NCBI RefSeq assembly: GCF_022524485.1
Contig: NZ_JAKXMK010000036.1
Span: forward strand, 1 to 64,000
Length of the DNA stretch: 64,000 nucleotides
Direction: 5' to 3'
Source of the DNA: Pseudonocardia alaniniphila
GTDB taxonomy: Bacteria > Actinomycetota > Actinomycetes > Mycobacteriales > Pseudonocardiaceae
The notes below the pieces were generated by a model that saw only the letters and a program-made list of their open reading frames with translations, had not been told where the DNA came from and did no database searches. Position 1 is the first letter of the stretch. Every line of letters starts with the position of its first letter. This document shows positions 41,026 through 49,563 of this stretch, piece by piece. The position numbers and the translations under genes are program-made.

Positions 41026-41822
41026 GCACGGTGACGGGTCAGCTGACCACCCTCGACGGCTGGCCGGTGGCCGGGGGCACGCTCACAGCGGTCGACGCGG
41101 GCGGTGTGCAGCGCGCTCGGGGCACGAGCGGTCCTGACGGGCGGATCGTCCTCGACGGCGTGCCCGCCGGGCCGTACACGTTGATCGTCGCCGCTCCGGG
41201 GCACGACCCGCTGGCCCGTACCGTCTCCGTCGGGGCCGAGCCGGTCACCGCGCTCGGGGTCCTGGAACTCAACCGAGCGGGGCTGGCGGTCCTGCCCGCC
41301 CCGGGCACGTGGGTGATCGACCCCGTGCACTCGAGCATCCAGGCCACCGCGCTGCACATCGGAATGAGCCGGATCCACGGTCGGCTGCGCCGCTTCAGCG
41401 GTCAGGTGCAGATCGCCGACCCGCTGGAGAACAGCTCGGTCGAGGTGCTCATCGACCCCACGGGCGTGGACACCGCCGACGAGATGCGCGACGAGCACCT
41501 GCGCAGCGCCGACTTCCTCGACGCGCTGCGCTACCCCGAGATCCGCTACAAGAGCGATGGTCTGCGGCGGGTCGACCACACGCACTGGATCGTCGACGGT
41601 GTCCTCACGATCAAGGGCGTGAGCGCGCCGGTGCCACTGCAGGTCGAGTTCCACGGCACGGGGCCCGACCTCATGGGCGGCGTGCGGGCGGCGTTCTCGG
41701 CGACCGCCGAGGTGTCGCGCGACGACTTCGCCATCGACTGGAACCAGTCGGTGCTCGCCGGGCTGCTGGCCGTTGGCCGCACGCTGCGGATCGACATCGA
41801 CATCCAGGCAGTACGCAGCTGA
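41022..41822 (+). CDS. YceI-family protein with N-terminal carboxypeptidase-regulatory-like domain
   Basis: 266 aa. Residues 1-~85 repeat the domain found in the exporter (TGQLTTLDGWPVAGGTL, GPYTLIVAAPGHDPLA). Residues ~92-266 are YceI, a lipocalin-like polyisoprenoid-binding fold: WVIDPVHSSIQATALHIGMSRIHGRL, MRDEHLRSADFLD, YPEIRYKSDGL and FAIDWNQ. No signal peptide, unlike E. coli YceI, so it is probably cytoplasmic. GTG start overlaps the exporter's stop (GTGA). The shared domain suggests the two products touch each other. A 17-bp hairpin follows the stop. Confidence 0.9.
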   Translation: MSTVTGQLTTLDGWPVAGGTLTAVDAGGVQRARGTSGPDGRIVLDGVPAGPYTLIVAAPGHDPLARTVSVGAEPVTALGVLELNRAGLAVLPAPGTWVIDPVHSSIQATALHIGMSRIHGRLRRFSGQVQIADPLENSSVEVLIDPTGVDTADEMRDEHLRSADFLDALRYPEIRYKSDGLRRVDHTHWIVDGVLTIKGVSAPVPLQVEFHGTGPDLMGGVRAAFSATAEVSRDDFAIDWNQSVLAGLLAVGRTLRIDIDIQAVRS

Positions 41823-41824
41823 GC

Positions 41825-41866
41825 GGTGCTCACCCCGGCCCGAAGTCGAGGGCCGGGGTGAGCACC
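41825..41866. terminator. 17-bp perfect hairpin at convergent gene ends
   Basis: GGTGCTCACCCCGGCCC (41825-41841) pairs exactly with 41850-41866 over an 8-nt loop. It starts 2 bp after the YceI stop and includes the last 12 codons of the convergent alkyltransferase gene, so it can stop transcription in both directions while still coding. No T-run. Confidence 0.85.
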
Positions 41867-42357
41867 CCCTCCAGTGCAAGCAACCATTCCTTGGTGGCCC
41901 GGCCGCCGCCGAAGCCGCCCAGGGAGTCCGACCCGAGCACCCGGTGGCACGGCACCACCACCGGCAGCGGGTTCGACCCCATGATCGACCCGACACCCCG
42001 AGCGGCCGTGTGCCCCTGCCCGCCGCTGCGCGAGGCCAGCTCCCCATAGGTCACCGTGCTGCCGAACCGCACGGTCTCGTACAACGTCTGCAACACCTGC
42101 CGCTGCCACCCGCGGGTGAGGCTCCAGTCCAGCGGCACGTCGAACGTCCGCCGGCTCCCGCCGAGGTACTCGGTGAGCTGCTCGCCCGCCGGCCCCCCGT
42201 CACCGTCCACCACCGGCTCCCCGAGCCGGGCGGCCATCCGCTCCACCGTCTCCGGATGATCGCCGAACACCACCACCGCGAGACCGGCCGTGGTGGCGCC
42301 GAGCGTGAGCGCACCGATCGGCCCGGGCGCGGGGACGATGCTGCGGACGACGGTCAT
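41830..42357 (-). CDS. ogt: Methylated-DNA--protein-cysteine methyltransferase
   Basis: 175 aa. Suicide repair enzyme removing alkyl groups from O6-alkylguanine. Active site VVVPCHRVLGSDSLGGFGGG with C137 (PCHR), helix-turn-helix YGELASRSG and arginine finger region AARGVGSIMGSNP. Typical length. Start ATG at 42355-42357; the frame runs to 42384 without good similarity. Only 4 bp separate it from the TetR gene upstream on the same strand, so it may be controlled by that regulator. Its 3-prime end lies inside the terminator hairpin. Confidence 0.94.
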   Translation of the reverse strand: MTVVRSIVPAPGPIGALTLGATTAGLAVVVFGDHPETVERMAARLGEPVVDGDGGPAGEQLTEYLGGSRRTFDVPLDWSLTRGWQRQVLQTLYETVRFGSTVTYGELASRSGGQGHTAARGVGSIMGSNPLPVVVPCHRVLGSDSLGGFGGGRATKEWLLALEGVLTPALDFGPG

Positions 42358-42361
42358 GACG

Positions 42362-43006
42362 TCAGTGTGGCACCGGCTCCGCACCGACGGTGGGGAAGAG
42401 ATCGGCCGCCAGGTGCCGGCACACCCACTCCGCCCAGTCCGGGGGCGCCCAGCCCTGCCCCACGACGAGCAGCCCGTAGGTCTCCGGCGACAGTAACGCG
42501 GCGATCACGTCGGTGGCCCGCTGCAGCGAGATCCGGTCGGTGAAGCCCGGCTTCTCGGCGAGCTCGTCGACGGCCTGCGCATGCTGGGTGAGCACCGCAT
42601 GCCGCGTGCGGCCGAGCAGCTCGGCCAGCTCCGGGTCGGCGGCCGCGGCACGCAACACCACGTCGAGTGGGTGTCGCCGCTCGATGACCGCCACCGTGGC
42701 CGCCACGTAGCGCCCCAGCGCGACGATCCCGTCGGGCTCGGCCCGCAGCAGCTCCACGGACTCGGCGGGCGGTTCCTCGGGCCCGTAGCCCAACGCCGCC
42801 TCCAAGACGGCCACCTTGCTGCCGAAGGACAGGTACAGCGTCTGCACCGCCACGCCGGCCGCACGAGCGATGCCCGCCATCGTGGTCTCGAGGTAGCCGT
42901 CGCGTACGAACAGCGGGCCTGCCGCGTCGACGACGCGCGAACGGGTTGCCATCGCCCGCTCGGCGCGGACGGAGTTACGCCTGCGTGTGACGATGGAATC
43001 CTCCAC
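42362..43006 (-). CDS. TetR-family transcriptional regulator
   Basis: 214 aa. HTH: ATRSRVVDAAGPLFVRDGYLETTMAGIARAAGVAVQTLYLSFGSKVAVLEAALG; the rest is a helical ligand-binding domain with no recognisable subfamily. GTG at 43004-43006 is the first start (VEDSIVTRRRN), and it lies inside a perfect 21-bp palindrome; GTG or ATG starts 13-18 residues further in are alternatives if the palindrome covers the transcription start. Co-directional with ogt, 4 bp downstream. Inducer unknown. Confidence 0.92.
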   Translation of the reverse strand: MEDSIVTRRRNSVRAERAMATRSRVVDAAGPLFVRDGYLETTMAGIARAAGVAVQTLYLSFGSKVAVLEAALGYGPEEPPAESVELLRAEPDGIVALGRYVAATVAVIERRHPLDVVLRAAAADPELAELLGRTRHAVLTQHAQAVDELAEKPGFTDRISLQRATDVIAALLSPETYGLLVVGQGWAPPDWAEWVCRHLAADLFPTVGAEPVPH

Positions 43007-43024
43007 TGGAACGACGTTCCAGTG
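43004..43024. promoter_or_regulatory. Perfect 21-bp palindrome, TetR operator candidate
   Basis: CACTGGAACG-A-CGTTCCAGTG, two 10-bp arms around one base. It overlaps the first possible start codon of the TetR gene. The size and symmetry are those of TetR-family operators, and the position fits autorepression. The neighbouring 43025-43060 is AT-rich with two ACGTTA copies and likely holds the promoter. Confidence 0.8.
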
Positions 43025-43125
43025 AGACGTTACAACATCACGTTAACTCGCCTCGTGATCGTTCCCAGATCCGGATTTCCGCCCCCACAAGGGCGCATAA
43101 GCGGATCTCGCGGCGATCTTGCCGG

Positions 43126-43794
43126 CTACCGGGTGGGGGGAAGCTCCACGTCGGGCCGGTCGCTGAGACACACACCCGTGCCGCCGATGCCGCAGTAGCC
43201 GTCGGGAACCTTGGCGAGGTACTGCTGGTGGTAGTCCTCGGCGTAGTAGAACTGCATGAGCGGAGCGATCTCGGTGGTGATCTCCCCGTGGCGGGAGGCT
43301 TTGAGGGCGTCGCCGTAGGTCTTGGCGGTGCTCTCGGCGAGCTCACGCTGCGCGTCGTCCACGTAGTACAGAGCCGAGCGGTACTGGGTGCCGCGGTCGT
43401 TGCCCTGTCGCATGCCTTGTGTGGGGTTGTGGCCCTCCCAGAACAGCTTGAGCAGCGTCTCGTAGCTGATCTGCGCGGGGTCGAACACGACGAGCACGAC
43501 CTCGGCGTGCCCGGTAAGGCCCGAGCACACCTCCTCGTACGTCGGGTTCTCGGTGAACCCGCCCGCGTACCCGACGGCCGTGGAGTACACGCCGGGCGTC
43601 TGCCAGAAGATGCGCTCCGCGCCCCAGAAACAACCCATGCCGAACACCGCTGTCCGCAGGCCGTCCGGGAACGGTTGCTGGATGCGATGGCGGTTCACGA
43701 AGTGCTCCGCCGGCACGCGCAACGGTGTAGAGCGGCCCTGCAACGCCTGGTCGGCGGTGATCATCTGCGACTTGTCACGTCCGAACAGGGCCAT
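43126..43794 (-). CDS. msrA: Peptide methionine (S)-S-oxide reductase
   Basis: 222 aa. Reduces methionine-S-sulfoxide in proteins and free form. Catalytic C55 in TAVFGMGCFWGAERIFW, then GVYSTAVGYAGGFTENPTYEEVCSGLTGHAEVV and HNPTQGMRQGNDRGTQYRSA, all MsrA signatures; resolving cysteine(s) near the C terminus in GYCGIGGTGVCL. Start ATG at 43792-43794. Single gene; the 119 bp between it and the TetR start contain AT-rich DNA that fits that gene's promoter. Confidence 0.96.
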   Translation of the reverse strand: MALFGRDKSQMITADQALQGRSTPLRVPAEHFVNRHRIQQPFPDGLRTAVFGMGCFWGAERIFWQTPGVYSTAVGYAGGFTENPTYEEVCSGLTGHAEVVLVVFDPAQISYETLLKLFWEGHNPTQGMRQGNDRGTQYRSALYYVDDAQRELAESTAKTYGDALKASRHGEITTEIAPLMQFYYAEDYHQQYLAKVPDGYCGIGGTGVCLSDRPDVELPPTR

Positions 43795-43840
43795 GTGGTC
43801 CAGATTACGCCCGGATGCGACCGCCGGACCGCGCCGAAAG

Positions 43841-44242
43841 TCAGGCTCGGCTGTTCCGATCGAACTCGTCCTGCGTGGACAGAATCTCGACCGCGTGCTC
43901 CTGGATCCACCCGAACATGCTCGCGAGAGGCTCGCTGGTGCCCCGCCCGAGCGGGGTCAGCCCGTACGTCACGCGAGGTGGCGTGGACGGCTCGACGGCC
44001 CGCCAGAGCAAGCCGTCGCGGACGAGCGTGCGCAGCGTCTGCGAGAGCATCTTCTCGCTCACACCCTCGATGCGCTCACGCAGCTCGTAGAACCGCAGAT
44101 CCTTCTCGCGCAGGGCCATCAGGACCCACACGCCCCAGCGGCTGGTGACGTGGTCGAGCACGGTGCGCGCCGGGCAGTCGGAGTGGAACACGTCACTCAG
44201 CGCGTACGCCGACCAGTCCGCGATCTGCTTTCCACCCTCCAC
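43841..44242 (-). CDS. HxlR-family transcriptional regulator
   Basis: 133 aa. SDVFHSDCPARTVLDHVTSRWGVWVLMALREKDLRFYELRERIEGVSEKMLSQTLRTLVRDGLL is the complete HxlR winged helix; the conserved N-terminal Cys (DCPAR) can act as a redox or electrophile sensor in some members. Start GTG 44240-44242. Divergent from the NmrA-like oxidoreductase with a CTTAC/GTAAG dyad between, which suggests it controls both. Confidence 0.93.
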   Translation of the reverse strand: MEGGKQIADWSAYALSDVFHSDCPARTVLDHVTSRWGVWVLMALREKDLRFYELRERIEGVSEKMLSQTLRTLVRDGLLWRAVEPSTPPRVTYGLTPLGRGTSEPLASMFGWIQEHAVEILSTQDEFDRNSRA

Positions 44243-44268
44243 GTCGGGAGCTTACGTTCAGGTACGTC

Positions 44269-44283
44269 CTTACCGGAAGTAAG
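44269..44283. promoter_or_regulatory. CTTAC-cggaa-GTAAG dyad, HxlR operator candidate
   Basis: CTTAC at 44269-44273 and GTAAG at 44279-44283 form a 15-bp symmetric site in the divergent promoter between the HxlR and NmrA-like genes. Related words (TACGTCCTTAC, AGTAAGTCCTTTT) occur beside it, so there may be more than one half-site. Confidence 0.5.
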
Positions 44284-44334
44284 TCCTTTTCCTAGCGTTC
44301 GTCTCCCCAGTTCCGGAACGTGCAGGAGAAGAAC

Positions 44335-45168
44335 ATGATCGTGGTGACGGGAGCGACCGGAAACGTCGGCCGGCCCCTCGTGGAAGTGCTCGCCGCGGCG
44401 GGTGAGCGGGTGACAGCGGTGTCGCGCCGACCTGCGGAGCTGCCGAAGGGCGTGGCGCACAGGCAGGCCGACCTGGCCGAGCCGAAGAGCCTGCGCCCGG
44501 CGCTCGACGGCGCCGAGGCGCTCTTCCTCCTCGTCGCCGGCAGCGGCGAGAAGATCGACCCGCATGCGATCGTCGACGTCGCGAAGGCAGCCGGTGTCCG
44601 TCGCGTCGTGCTGCTGTCCTCGCAGGGCGCCGGGACCCGCCCGGAGTCGGTGGCGCATTCCCACCTCCGGGCGTTCGAGGACGTCATCCGGGAGTCGACC
44701 ATGACCTCCACCGTCCTGCGGCCGGGAGGCTTCGCCTCGAACGCCTTCGCATGGGCGGCGACGGTCCGCGCGGAACGCGCACTCGCCGCGCCGTTCGGAG
44801 ACGTCGGGCTGCCCATGATCGACCCGGTCGACATCGCCGAGGTCGCGGCCGTGGCACTGCGCGACCGGAGTCATGCCGGCCGGACGTACGAGCTCACCGG
44901 ACCGGCACCGGTCTCACCGCGGCAGGCCGCTCAGGCGATCGGCGCCGCGCTGGGCGTGCCGGTGCGGTTCGCCGAGCAGAGCCGGGACGAGGCACGGGCG
45001 CAGATGCTGCGGTTCATGCCCGAGGTGGTGGTGGACGCCACCCTCTCGATCCTGGGCGAACCGTCGCCCACCGAGCAGCAGGTGAGCCCGGCCGTCGAGC
45101 AGGTGCTCGGCCGCGGGCCCCGCACCTTCGCGGAGTGGGCGGTGCGGAACGCCGCGGCCTTCAGGTGA
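44335..45168 (+). CDS. NmrA-like NAD(P)-binding oxidoreductase
   Basis: 277 aa, atypical short-chain dehydrogenase of the NmrA/QOR2-like kind. Dinucleotide motif VVTGATGNVGRPLVEVL at the N terminus, RRVVLLSSQGAG, TVLRPGGFASNAF and PMIDPVDIAEVAAVAL, as in azoreductase- or quinone-reductase-like NAD(P)H-binding proteins. ATG 44335 preceded by AGGAG at 44324-44328. Divergent from HxlR, a common arrangement for electrophile- or quinone-responsive pairs. Reaction not known. Confidence 0.9.
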   Translation: MIVVTGATGNVGRPLVEVLAAAGERVTAVSRRPAELPKGVAHRQADLAEPKSLRPALDGAEALFLLVAGSGEKIDPHAIVDVAKAAGVRRVVLLSSQGAGTRPESVAHSHLRAFEDVIRESTMTSTVLRPGGFASNAFAWAATVRAERALAAPFGDVGLPMIDPVDIAEVAAVALRDRSHAGRTYELTGPAPVSPRQAAQAIGAALGVPVRFAEQSRDEARAQMLRFMPEVVVDATLSILGEPSPTEQQVSPAVEQVLGRGPRTFAEWAVRNAAAFR

Positions 45169-45180
45169 TCGCCCGGCGGG

Positions 45181-46968
45181 TCAGAACGCCGCCGCGGCGC
45201 CGACCCCGCTGCGGCGGTCGCCACCGGCACGCATCAGCGGCCCGTCGCCCCGGCCGACCGCGCACATCCGGCCCAGCGCCCACTCACCCGCGTCGGTGAT
45301 GACGTGACCGCGGCGACGCAGCTCCTCCAGGGTGTCCTCCCCGAGCCGCGACTCGACGGAGATCCCGCCCGGCTGCCAGCCCCGGGGCGCGAACGACGAC
45401 GGGAACGACGTGGTGTGCCACGCCGGGGAGTCGATCGCGGCCTGCAGGTCGAGACCACCGACGGTGTGCGCGAGCCAGAAGCACAGCTGCCACTGGTCCT
45501 GCTGGTCGCCACCGGGCGTGCCGAACGCGAGCCGCGGCTCACCGTCGCGCAGGCCGAGGGACGGGCTCAGCGTCGTGCGCGGCCGCTTTCCGGGCACGAG
45601 CGACGACGGCAGGCGGTCCTCCAGCCAGAACATCTGCGCCCGCGTACCGAGGCAGAACCCGAGTGCGGGGATGGTGGGTGAGGACTGCAGCCAGCCGCCG
45701 GACGGCGTCGCGGAGATCATGTTGCCTGCGGCGTCTACGACGTCGACGTGCACGGTGTCGCCGCGCATGACGCCCTCGCGGCTGACCGTCGGCTCGCCGA
45801 GCCCTGCCCAGCTGGTGCCGTCACCGGAACGGCCGCCCGGCTGCGCCGCGTACTCCGCGAGCCGCGGCTCGCGCCCGTCCGGTGAGCCGGGGCGCAGCTC
45901 GAGGGACGCTTTGTCGTCGATCAGAGCGCGCCGGGCGGCGGCGTACTCCGCGGACACCAGCGTCTCCAGCGGGACGGGCGCGCTGTCGCCGTACCACGCC
46001 TCGCGGTCGGCGAAAGCGAGCTTGATCGCCTCGACCGCCTGGTGCACCGTCTCGGCCGAGGCCACGCCGTCGACGTAGCGCAGGTCGCTGTCGCGAAGCA
46101 GCTGCAACGTCTGCGGCAGCACCGGACCCTGCGACCACGGGCCTACCTTCGCCACCGTCCAGCCGCCGCCGACCTCCACGGTGAGGGCGTCCTCGTAGGT
46201 GGCCGACCAGCGGGCGAGGTCGTCGGCCGTGAGCAACCCTGCGTGATCCTGACCGGTCTCGTCACGCACCGGCGTGCGGGAGAACGCCTCGATCTCCTCG
46301 GCGACGAAGCCGCGGTACCAGGCGTCCCGGGCCGCGTCGATCTGCCGCTCACGGTTGCCGCCCGCTGCCGCGGCCGCGTCGAGAAGCCGCTGCCAGGTGG
46401 CAGCGAGGGCCGGCAGGCGGTGGACGGACGTCGGCACCTGGCCACCGGGCATCCAGGTGGCGGCCGAGGTCGGCCAGAACTCGCGGAAGTGGTCGGCGAT
46501 CGTCGCGATCGTGGTGGGGATCCGCGGCACCAGCGGGAACCCGGACGCCGCATATCCCAGCGCGGGTTCGAGCACATCGGCCAGCGACATCGTGCCGTGG
46601 TCGCGCAGCAGGAGGAGCCATCCGTCCCACGACCCGGGCACGCACGGGGCCAGCAGCCCGGTGCCCGGCACGATCGTCAGGCCCAGCTCGTCGCGCAGAT
46701 GTGCGGTGGTGGCGGCGGCCGGCGCCACGCCCTGCGCGCACAGCACGCGGGGCGTGGTGTCGCCCGCGGTGACGAAGACCGCGGGAAGGTCGCCCCCTGG
46801 TCCACATAGGTGCGGCTCGACGACCTGTAGCACGAAGCCTGCGGCGACCGCCGCGTCGAACGCATTGCCGCCGCGCGCGAGCACGGCCATCGCTGTGGCC
46901 GTGCCGAGGTAGTGGGTGCTGGACGCGGCGCCATTGGCGCCTCTCTGCTCGTGCTTGATCGGCGACAT
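45181..46968 (-). CDS. Gamma-glutamyltransferase family protein
   Basis: 595 aa. N-terminal nucleophile amidohydrolase made as one chain and autocleaved. N-terminal part: GTATAMAVLARGGNAFDAAVAAGFVLQVVEPHLCGPGGDL. The processing site is before T405 in MRGDTVHVDVVDAAGN, the new N-terminal threonine nucleophile. C-terminal part includes FGTPGGDQQDQW, the oxyanion region. No signal peptide from ATG 46966-46968, so a cytosolic form (glutathione, cephalosporin-acylase-like or other gamma-glutamyl substrate). 79 bp after the TM0106 gene stop on the same strand. Confidence 0.9.
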   Translation of the reverse strand: MSPIKHEQRGANGAASSTHYLGTATAMAVLARGGNAFDAAVAAGFVLQVVEPHLCGPGGDLPAVFVTAGDTTPRVLCAQGVAPAAATTAHLRDELGLTIVPGTGLLAPCVPGSWDGWLLLLRDHGTMSLADVLEPALGYAASGFPLVPRIPTTIATIADHFREFWPTSAATWMPGGQVPTSVHRLPALAATWQRLLDAAAAAGGNRERQIDAARDAWYRGFVAEEIEAFSRTPVRDETGQDHAGLLTADDLARWSATYEDALTVEVGGGWTVAKVGPWSQGPVLPQTLQLLRDSDLRYVDGVASAETVHQAVEAIKLAFADREAWYGDSAPVPLETLVSAEYAAARRALIDDKASLELRPGSPDGREPRLAEYAAQPGGRSGDGTSWAGLGEPTVSREGVMRGDTVHVDVVDAAGNMISATPSGGWLQSSPTIPALGFCLGTRAQMFWLEDRLPSSLVPGKRPRTTLSPSLGLRDGEPRLAFGTPGGDQQDQWQLCFWLAHTVGGLDLQAAIDSPAWHTTSFPSSFAPRGWQPGGISVESRLGEDTLEELRRRGHVITDAGEWALGRMCAVGRGDGPLMRAGGDRRSGVGAAAAF

Positions 46969-47047
46969 GTCTGAATCATCGCTCCTGTGACGCGATGACG
47001 GGTGCCGAGAGCGGCGGGGATCACGCCCGCAGCAAGATCGTGGCTGG

Positions 47048-48784
47048 TCAGAGCTCTGACGCGAGCGGAACTTCATTTATCGCCGGGGACGTCATCCACT
47101 CCCGCAGCGCACGGGTGGCGGCCACGTCGTCGGCGTTGTACTCGAGAAGCCGCCTGCGCTGACCCTCGTCGGGGGGTGCGCCGTCCATGCCCACGGCGTC
47201 GCGGTACCAACGCATCGAGTTCTCCCCGCCGGCCTCGGGATCATGCCACGCGAAGCCCGCCGCCGGGGCGATGCGCTTGAGGCCCTTGCCGTGGGCGCAG
47301 AGGAACCACTCGCTCACCACCGCGAACAGGTCGACCCAGCACGGGTCGGCGATGAACGCCTCGACCTCGGCGACCGGAGGGATGCCGGGCATCCCGGCGA
47401 ACCGCCGCGCCGATGCCAGCAGCCAGCGGTTCTCGGCCTGCTCGTTGTAGCAGTAGGCGGCGAAGCTGCGGCCGCTCTCACGGGCAGCGGCCCGGACGCC
47501 CGTGAGCCAGGACCAGAACTCCGCGAAGGAACGGGCCTCGTCGTCGGTGGGCACGGGCTCCCAGGTGGCGAAGGCGCGGTAGCCCGCGGGCTCGTCGCCG
47601 GGTAAGGCGCCGCCGGGGTGGTGGAGCAGCGCACCCCACAAGTAGGCCCCGGACTCGCCGAAGCTCTCCATGTCGACGTCGACCTCGACGTCGGCGCGGG
47701 GCACCGGCGTCTGCGGCACCCGCCGCACCACCGACAGCCCGCGCTGGCGCGCGCGAGCCAGGGCGATCATGTCGGCGAAGGTGACACCTACGGGCGGGAT
47801 CGGCGGCTCGGCGGAAGGATCGAGCGCAGCGAGATCCCCGACGGTGCGCACGCCCAGGTGGCGCAGGGCGACAGCCGGCTCCCCGCGCACCACCAGGCTG
47901 ACGTCCTCGGTGCGCTCCAGTTCGGCCTCGCAGGTGGGCCACCAGGGGCAGTGGCGACACTCCGTGACGCGGGACGGGGCGGCCAGCGCGGGTGCGCCGG
48001 TGGCAGCGGCCACGGCGACGGCCATGCGGTCGCCGAAGCGGGCGTCGTACTCGGCCAGGGTGGAACGGCCACCGGGCCAGTGGCCCGCCCGGAGGTCGTG
48101 CCAGACGACCACGTCGGCGTCCATGCCGATCACGCCACCGTGGTCGTGGTGGAGCAGTTCGGGCGCAGGCGCCCAGCCCGCGGCGTGCAGCATGCGGTTG
48201 AGGTGGGCGAGCCGGAGCAGGTCGCGCGGCTGGGACCGCACCTTGCGCTCCTGGTCGAGCCGGGCCCGCCGGGGTGTGGGCTCGTGGAGCGGGGTGGTGA
48301 GCGCACCGCTGCCTGGGTCGGTGATGCGGTGGCGGACCACGATGACCGGCACGTAACCGCCGCCGGGCACCCGGACGAGCAGTTCGGCGCCACCACGGCG
48401 ACCTGCCGCGCCGACGTCGGACAGCACGGCACCCCAGATGAACGGGGCCTCCATGGCGACGGCCGCTGCGGTGGCCGCGATCCGCTCCCGCGTGGACGCC
48501 GGCGCGGGCACCGCGTGCCAGGCCGCCCCGGCCGCAGCTGCGAGCTCCTCGCCGATGCGGTTGCGGTGGGCGACCGCATCGGCCCGGCGCTGCTCCAGCG
48601 ACGGATCGGGCAGGGATCGCGGCGATCCGACGGCGGTGGGGTCGTGGTCGAGGTGCACACGCCGACGGCAACGCGTGGTGACGGCAGCGTCGAGGGACAC
48701 CCCGCCGATGGGCGTTCCATCGGCGGGCACCGGAGATAGCCGGTTCTCGATTGCCGTCACGAGGTTGAGGGTAGTGACCGCCAC
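47048..48784 (-). CDS. TM0106-type RecB-like nuclease with RNase H-like domain
   Basis: 578 aa. The N-terminal half is a RecB/Cas4-type nuclease core with a small cysteine cluster ECRHCPWWPTC (probable iron-sulfur ligands) and HHDHGGVIGMDADVVVWHDL. The C-terminal half is a DEDD exonuclease-like (RNase_H_2) domain: VDVDMESFGESGAYLWGALL, AAYCYNEQAENRWLLA, and YNADDVAATRALREWM. So a predicted nuclease with two catalytic-type modules, the layout known for TM0106 family proteins. Cellular role not established. GTG start 48782-48784; divergent from the DUF6474 gene. Confidence 0.85.
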   Translation of the reverse strand: MAVTTLNLVTAIENRLSPVPADGTPIGGVSLDAAVTTRCRRRVHLDHDPTAVGSPRSLPDPSLEQRRADAVAHRNRIGEELAAAAGAAWHAVPAPASTRERIAATAAAVAMEAPFIWGAVLSDVGAAGRRGGAELLVRVPGGGYVPVIVVRHRITDPGSGALTTPLHEPTPRRARLDQERKVRSQPRDLLRLAHLNRMLHAAGWAPAPELLHHDHGGVIGMDADVVVWHDLRAGHWPGGRSTLAEYDARFGDRMAVAVAAATGAPALAAPSRVTECRHCPWWPTCEAELERTEDVSLVVRGEPAVALRHLGVRTVGDLAALDPSAEPPIPPVGVTFADMIALARARQRGLSVVRRVPQTPVPRADVEVDVDMESFGESGAYLWGALLHHPGGALPGDEPAGYRAFATWEPVPTDDEARSFAEFWSWLTGVRAAARESGRSFAAYCYNEQAENRWLLASARRFAGMPGIPPVAEVEAFIADPCWVDLFAVVSEWFLCAHGKGLKRIAPAAGFAWHDPEAGGENSMRWYRDAVGMDGAPPDEGQRRRLLEYNADDVAATRALREWMTSPAINEVPLASEL

Positions 48785-48934
48785 CGACAGTCGACGGATC
48801 CACCACGACCACCCGAACCGGTGATCCTCTTCCGGACGCGCCGGGTGGCACGGCGGAGCGGGTGCAGACGGGGAGCCCTAAGCTGCTGGCCACCGCCTTC
48901 TGATCACTCGGGCGGGCACGAGGAGGGTGAGCGG

Positions 48935-49537
48935 ATGGGGCTCCGGCGACGGTCCGGTGACGAAGCGCGCTCCGCGGACCCCACGGCGACATCGGTCCCG
49001 GACGAGGAAGCAGCGGCTCCCGCGAAGGCGAAGAAGGAGAAGGAGAAGGAGAAAGGACGGAGGCGCAAGGCCAAGGACGACGAGGCCGAGATGGACCACG
49101 GCCGCCGCCCCCTGACCGCCGCGCGAGCCAAGCGGCTCATCGGCGTCAGCAAGGCCGTCGCTCCGCTCCTGGCCCCCTACGCGCTCGCCATCGCCGGAGT
49201 GGCGAGGGCCCGTTGGGACGCCCACCGCGCAGCACGTCTCGGGGTCGACCCGGGCCAGCTGTCCGCCTATGCCGGTCCGGGCGGCGCTCTGCACGCCCGG
49301 CTCTCGCGCGTGGCCGAGGCGCTGAACGAGCTGGAGTCGTCGTCGCAGCTGCACCCCACGCCTGCGGCCCGCACGTTCGCCGCGGAGACCCGCCCCCGGC
49401 TGGCTGATCTGTCCGTCGCCGTGCGAGCCGCCGAACAGATGCCCTCCGCTCGCCGGCGCACCGCCTACCGGGCCATCGCAGGCGAGCTCGACCGTATCGA
49501 GACCGACCTGCTCACCCACCTGGGCATCACAACCTGA
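48935..49537 (+). CDS. DUF6474 family protein
   Basis: 200 aa. N terminus highly charged and disordered (KAKKEKEKEKGRRRKAKDDE), then LTAARAKRLIGVSKAVAPLLAPYALAIAGVARARWDAHRAARLGV, a moderately hydrophobic segment that may sit on or in the membrane, and a helical C-terminal half. This is DUF6474, found broadly in actinobacteria. ATG 48935 has AGGAGG 9 nt upstream. The copper-type operon begins 27 bp later, so read-through is possible. Function unknown. Confidence 0.85.
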   Translation: MGLRRRSGDEARSADPTATSVPDEEAAAPAKAKKEKEKEKGRRRKAKDDEAEMDHGRRPLTAARAKRLIGVSKAVAPLLAPYALAIAGVARARWDAHRAARLGVDPGQLSAYAGPGGALHARLSRVAEALNELESSSQLHPTPAARTFAAETRPRLADLSVAVRAAEQMPSARRRTAYRAIAGELDRIETDLLTHLGITT

Positions 49538-49563
49538 CGCAGGGCGGGCTACGGTCCGTACCC

